This document shows positions 59,701-64,000 of a stretch of 64,000 nt of DNA, one piece after another; position 1 is the first letter of the stretch; every line of letters begins with the position of its first letter. Source of the stretch: Amaurobius ferox. Its lineage: Eukaryota; Arthropoda; Arachnida; Araneae; Amaurobiidae. The notes beneath the pieces are model-generated. The model searched no databases and had not been told where the DNA came from. It saw only the letters and a list, made by a program, of their open reading frames with translations. The position numbers were made by a program, and so were the translations under genes. The stretch lies in assembly GCA_951213105.1 (NCBI GenBank), contig OX578134.1, positions 143,311,778-143,375,777 on the forward strand, given 5' to 3'.

Positions 59701-60159
59701 TTCATGAATGTAATAAAATAATAAATGATGCATTAAAAAGAAATTACCCTAAATATTTTTTACAACATTATTACTATTCCTTTTTCAAGAAAGAAATTGT
59801 ACATTGTTTGATTCTAAATGAGAATTCTTAACCATATATATTTTCATATCTGCGATCCTATCATCTTGAAGTCTTTTCGCGCATGTGCGACTTTCCCTTA
59901 TAAAATGTTGTGTTTGCATGCTGGATAGTAAGGTGTATCTCTTCCATGCTTGGTTCCATCTTTGCTCTTTTGTCCGTTCGGGTGCTTCTGTCTTTGCACA
60001 TGTGGGAGATTGACCATTGAGTTACATTGGTGCCGTGAGCGTTGCCCGGGTCGTAAAAGCTGCTTTAAGCGGGAAAGGGGTGTCGCAATCCACCCCAGCC
60101 CATTCTATGCAATCATATGGTCACTCTGTTCTCGCTTATTTTTTCTTCTTGTTTATATT

Positions 60160-60162
<3 letters not shown>
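59698..60162 (-). repeat. Right inverted terminal repeat of the Penelope-like element
   Basis: Reverse complement of 57021-57486, beginning tgcattcatgaatgtaataa and ending ttcttcttgtttatattc, immediately before (TA)n at 60164-60194. It lies on the 5' side of the coding region. The divergence between the two repeats is low, with a few substitutions and small indels, while the coding part carries frameshifts. Confidence 0.85.

Positions 60163-60163
<1 letters not shown>

Positions 60164-60194
<31 letters not shown>
60164..60194. repeat. Short TA microsatellite at the element edge
   Basis: A (TA)n run directly outside the right terminal repeat; compare the long TA array outside the left repeat. 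Confidence 0.9.
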
Positions 60195-60196
<2 letters not shown>

Positions 60197-60294
60197 TGAT
60201 GATTTATAAATTTTAATATTCACGTCTCTCTTTCTCTAATTTATATATCTTAGAATAAAATGGAATAGAAATATATTAAATATATTTATCTTTT

Positions 60295-60650
60295 TATTTC
60301 CACACCTGCTAAAATTTTATCAAGCACATAAAAAACACAAAATGTATTTTTCCTTTTAGAAATTCAATAAAGTAAGAAAAAAGAACAATTCTCATTGAAC
60401 GTCAAGTGTATATTATTTTGCTCCTTTTTGTACAAAAAACGAAAACTGGCTGAGTATTCCCAATGAATAATCAACTTTATTTTATTTTCAAGAATAATCT
60501 TCACCTTATGGTTAGGATTGAATATAATCCGTTTTATATTTGGGAAGACTTAATATCACACTAGCATTCCCATAAAATTATATGCTATTGTTTATCGGCA
60601 TAGTTTTCCACATTAGATTTGAGTCTTATATTTCAATTTCGATGTGTAAG
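60295..60650 (+). repeat. Family E dispersed repeat, copy 2
   Basis: Same order of words as 50395-50800: tttccacacctgctaaaatt, aattcaataaagtaagaa, cattgaacgtcaagtgt, ataatccgttttat, ggcatagtttt. No coding signature. Confidence 0.6.
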
Positions 60651-60694
60651 TGAATACTTTTATAGAAGCCATAACTGTCATCTAAATCTTCTAT

Positions 60695-60890
60695 TGTAAT
60701 CTGTATAAATAATATTGAGAATCTGTCTGTCTGTATGTCTGTCCTATCACCACGATACAACTGCTGAACCGAATGATGAAATTTTGTGGGCAGCCTTAAA
60801 ATAGCCCAACTTAAAATTAGTTCATGTTTCGAGTGACTAAGACCAGGGGCTGTCGAGATATTAAAGAAAAACGAAACTTTCACTGAATTC
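60695..60890 (+). repeat. TCTG-led dispersed repeat
   Basis: ctgtctgtctgtatgtctgtc, accacgatacaactgctgaac, tttgtgggcagccttaaaatagccca and ggctgtcgagatatt match the family described at 43713 in order. Confidence 0.5.
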
Positions 60891-60894
60891 TACT

Positions 60895-62630
60895 CCCTTA
60901 ACTCCCTGGTACTTCCGAACGAAAAAGGTTAGAAATCGCTGGTTTAAAACGTTAAATTGATTAAACTCTATCTCTGGGTTTGGTGGGAGCCATTTTTTGA
61001 AAATCGCAGGTTTGAAACATGAATTTAATGTAAACTCTATTACCATGGTTTATTTCTCACAGCAATAAAAAGTATTAGGAAATTAAATGATTATTTAATT
61101 ATCAGTATTTTATGAGGAAGATTCTTTCTTATATCATGTTGCTCAGCAACGCAGTTAAATAAAATGTGTTTGTTAATTTTATTATTATTTTTTCGATTTG
61201 CATAATAAATAAATAGATATAAAATATACCTTATAAATGAACGGTTTGATACCTTATAAATGAACGGTTTGATACCCTACAATGAACGGTTTGTTTTCTT
61301 TCAATCATATTAATTTACGGTCTCCGTACATCTCTTTCATTTATTTTGGCAAAGGGTTTTCAAACTTATATATTGTGCTTAGCTAATAAACACATGTACT
61401 GTGCTTACCCAAATAAACTCATATATTGTGTTTAGCCATTAAACTCATTTAACCGATTGTTGAAACAAAGAGTAGAACGGGAGTATCTTCTAATAAAATT
61501 TTAGTGTATTTATTTAGTATATACTAACATAATCAGGATGTTTTATTCTTCAGACACCGGCATATTCAGATCTACGAATTTGGCGGGATATCGCTAACTT
61601 GACAACTTTTCTTGAATCTTACCAAATTGGAGAAACGTAGCCAAATTGATAGAAAAGACGCTAAATCAATGAAATTAATTTGTTTTGTTAGAAGAGAGTA
61701 TTGAAATAATGTTTCGGTAGCATTTGTCTGTCAGTCCAACAGTCCTATTTAGAAACACATTTAGTAAATTTTAAAATGTCGCCAAATTAATAAAAATAAT
61801 AGTTTATATAAATCCATAAAAATATCTTGAAATTGAAAAAAATTCTCTAAATAAATAAAATTAATTGTATTTTGTTAGGAGATAGCATTGCTATGATGTT
61901 TGTCGCCAAGAGGGACGGTCAGTTCTATAGTCCTTGGCCGATAAATACTACGATTTCTTAAAATGTTTCAAAAATGATAAAATGAGGCTAAGTTCATCAA
62001 AATGATACCGAATCGATGGAAATTCAAAATTTTTCATAATTAAGTACCATTTCCTAGATAACCTCTGCTGTTTTGTGAGAATTAAAAAATATTTTTTCTA
62101 AATTTGTTTACAAAGTGGACCAGGATGATTTATTCTTCAGAGCTGCCTGTGAGATAATTTTGTATATCAAGCCAGAGATTCTTATACATTGTTTTGGAGA
62201 ATTAAATTGAACATTTTAATAGAATATTTTGGAATAACGAAATCATTTAGAATACTATAGGAATTTGCACGTGATTGTGAATTTTATGCTTCTTTATATT
62301 ATACTCGTATATTCCGCGCAAAGAATGACTATGTAGTACGGGTAATCTTCTGCTAAATACACTGGTATATTTTCCAATCTACAAGAATTAAAGTAGTGGG
62401 GATGTATCTTCTAATACAATTTTATCACTTTTATTTTGACATATATTGGCATCAATTATGGCCTTTGGGTGTTTGAAGAATAGGGGGGTTCTTGATATTT
62501 ACAATTTATCACGTTATCTGAAAAAAATTAGCGCTTTTTAAACACATTAGCGAATTTCTAATGATTTTGAACATAATTGTGAATGTTAAGTTTATTTATA
62601 TTATATTTTTCGTACGAAGAACGGGTATAC
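60895..62630. repeat. Mosaic of short dispersed repeats, no gene
   Basis: aaatgaacggtttgatacc is tandemly repeated near 61235-61290. ctaataaacacatgtactgtg and related units recur near 61380-61445. Blocks with ttcaga..ccggcatatt and gccaaattgatagaaaag recur three times (about 61540-62170), and attttgacatatattggcatcaatta near 62435 belongs to the family flanking Tc1. No protein signature. Confidence 0.45.
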
Positions 62631-62635
62631 TGCTA

Positions 62636-62651
62636 GTATATATATATATAA

Positions 62652-62709
<58 letters not shown>

Positions 62710-62710
62710 T
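62636..62710. repeat. TA/TG compound microsatellite
   Basis: (TA)n passing into (TG)n. The small open frame starting in the TG part is an artefact. Confidence 0.95.
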
Positions 62711-62714
62711 TATT

Positions 62715-63795
62715 TTCTCAACTGACTGGTTTTATAAAACCAAATAAAAAACTGATTACGTTAAAAGAAAATGTGATCTTAATTATTTTCGGTACATTGA
62801 CACACTTTTGTCTATTAACTCTCCTTCAAATGCTCATGTACTATAGATATATTTTAACATTGTTGAAGCCATTATAATATATATTGTATTTTTCAGTTTA
62901 ATTTTTCTGAGAACAAACTAAACGGATTGATATACTGAAATATAATTTGACCAACAAAGCTTAAAGCAAATGTGCGGTTTATAGAATTTATGATTTTTTA
63001 TTGGTTGAAATAACAATTATTTAAATATGATATATTTGCTAATTTAAAATCATATTCTACGAATTTATTTTTTAAGTGTTTTAGCTGTAAATACACGAAA
63101 ACGAAGGTATATCGTAATAATAACAATAACAAATTATCATGAGTAATTTGTATATATAAAAATAAGTGTTAAGTAATTTTGAAAATATTTACTTTTTATT
63201 ATAATAAAATACTATTTTATTCTTAAATATATTTGTGTTCTACATAATTAAAAATGATATTAAATACGGGTTTCTCTCTTACTTAATATTCGTCCATGCT
63301 TCAAGTTCCTTAAAGCAATGGGATCCTTCGTCTACAACAAATTCAATAAAAATGAATGAAGATTCTCTATTTTATTGAAAGTAAAAGCATTTGAGTTTGT
63401 TGAATTTTATTTTTTGAAAAAAAAAAAAATAAATAAAAAACTTTAATCTTCTAAGGAAATGAGATCTTCCTTCCAGCAATGGTGCGTAACTCATCGCATG
63501 TATTGAAATTAATCCTTTTATATATGAGGAGAGACAAGTACATTGCCGTTTCAATAACGTTATAAGCTTTCAGCTTAATTTTCGATATAGACTCTGTTTT
63601 GTTCCAAGGTATAGCTTTACTTTATAAGAGGGTGAATTCTGTTTGCGTTCCGAAGAAAATATTTATATTTAATGTTGATTCTCCCATTAAACGACTTTAA
63701 TTCCTTATTGATTGAAAATGCAGCAAAAATAACACACAGTTGTGAAATATTAATAATTTTTTGTTATATTCTACGGCAAATGATTATTTCCACAT
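62715..63795. other. AT-rich stretch with no supported gene
   Basis: No gene or RNA recognised. 63460-63520 has a weak match to family E (cttccttccagcaatggtgcg, with breaks). Confidence 0.45.
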
Positions 63796-63799
63796 ATTC

Positions 63800-63880
63800 G
63801 AATATATATATATATATATATATAATATATTATATATATATATATATACACTCTGTTGCAAAAAATATATGAATTCATAA
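63800..63880. repeat. TA microsatellite and possible Tc1-type end
   Basis: (TA)n at about 63800-63848, then TACACTCTGTTGCAAAAAA. TA followed by CACTCTGTTGC could be the left end of a Tc1/mariner-type element continuing out of the window. The partner end is not visible, so this is only a suggestion. Confidence 0.3.
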
Positions 63881-64000
63881 GAAACTGGGCTACAGCCCCA
63901 AATTAAGGTATTGGGAGCAAAAAAAAACGTTTTATTCAAAATTGTGGGAACAAGAAGATGAATTTTAATATGAAGTAAGTCTTCCTGACTGCTATATAAG

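Larger units (their letters stand above)
57021..60162 (-). mobile_element. Penelope-like retroelement with N-terminal GIY-YIG (Naiad-like)
   Basis: About 3.1 kb bounded by ~465-bp inverted repeats, with one coding region on the minus strand. In coding order it reads GIY-YIG endonuclease, linker, reverse transcriptase. Canonical Penelope elements have the nuclease after the RT. Nuclease-first architecture is known from the Naiad/Chlamys group, reported as common in invertebrates. (TA)n tracts lie just outside both ends and may mark the target preference. Several frameshifts show this copy is dead. Confidence 0.75.

Noticed and set aside
59950..60216. 60- and 88-codon frames in the right terminal repeat
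   Set aside because: They lie in the non-coding terminal repeat, run into (TA)n, and equivalent frames are broken in the inverted copy.

Overview
This is eukaryotic, non-coding, repeat-dominated DNA: very AT-rich, with long microsatellites, one 200-bp assembly gap (N, 55977-56176), and no host protein-coding gene that I can support. No ribosomal RNA, bacterial operon or CRISPR array is visible. The transposon types (a permuted Penelope-like element, Tigger/pogo, Tc1, piggyBac-like and mariner-like MITEs) and the many repeats ending in TCTG/CACA tracts fit an arthropod, perhaps a spider or other chelicerate. That placement is inference from repeat content, not from a host gene.

Layout. 1-7 kb: old AT-rich DNA with short tandem arrays. 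7.0-7.6 kb: a piggyBac-like MITE carrying a 44-bp tandem array. 9.8-10.1 kb: one open stretch with weak CUB-like character. 11-17 kb: three copies of a dispersed family (family A here), one split by an 832-bp insertion. 17-21.3 kb: another dispersed repeat, a tRNA-like relic, and a ~180-bp satellite interrupted by a 1.9-kb element made of ~150-bp units (family C). 22.8-29.1 kb: foldback structures, including a palindrome whose arms are tandem arrays and a piggyBac-like hairpin MITE. 30-34 kb and 41-43.7 kb: a larger family (family D) with a ~150-170-bp repeated tail. 34.5-38 kb: two more family C elements head to tail. 39.6-40.1 kb: a mariner-type MITE. 44.4-46.9 kb: a dead Tc1 element with a solo LTR inserted in its transposase gene. 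48-50 kb: family A followed by long CA and TA arrays. 51.5-53.8 kb: a structurally complete Tigger-like element with an intact 490-codon transposase gene, the only convincing intact CDS in the window. 55.6-60.2 kb: a decayed Penelope-like retroelement with its GIY-YIG nuclease upstream of the reverse transcriptase, flanked by ~465-bp inverted terminal repeats, with a third divergent copy of the terminal module nearby. 60.3-64 kb: more dispersed repeats and microsatellites.

The genes do not form a pathway. The window is a layered record of transposition in which several insertions can be ordered: solo LTR after Tc1, family C after the satellite, an 832-bp element after family A. The best leads are the permuted Penelope-like element, the intact Tigger transposase with a C-terminal PCNA-binding-type motif, the nucleosome-length family C elements and the foldback palindrome.
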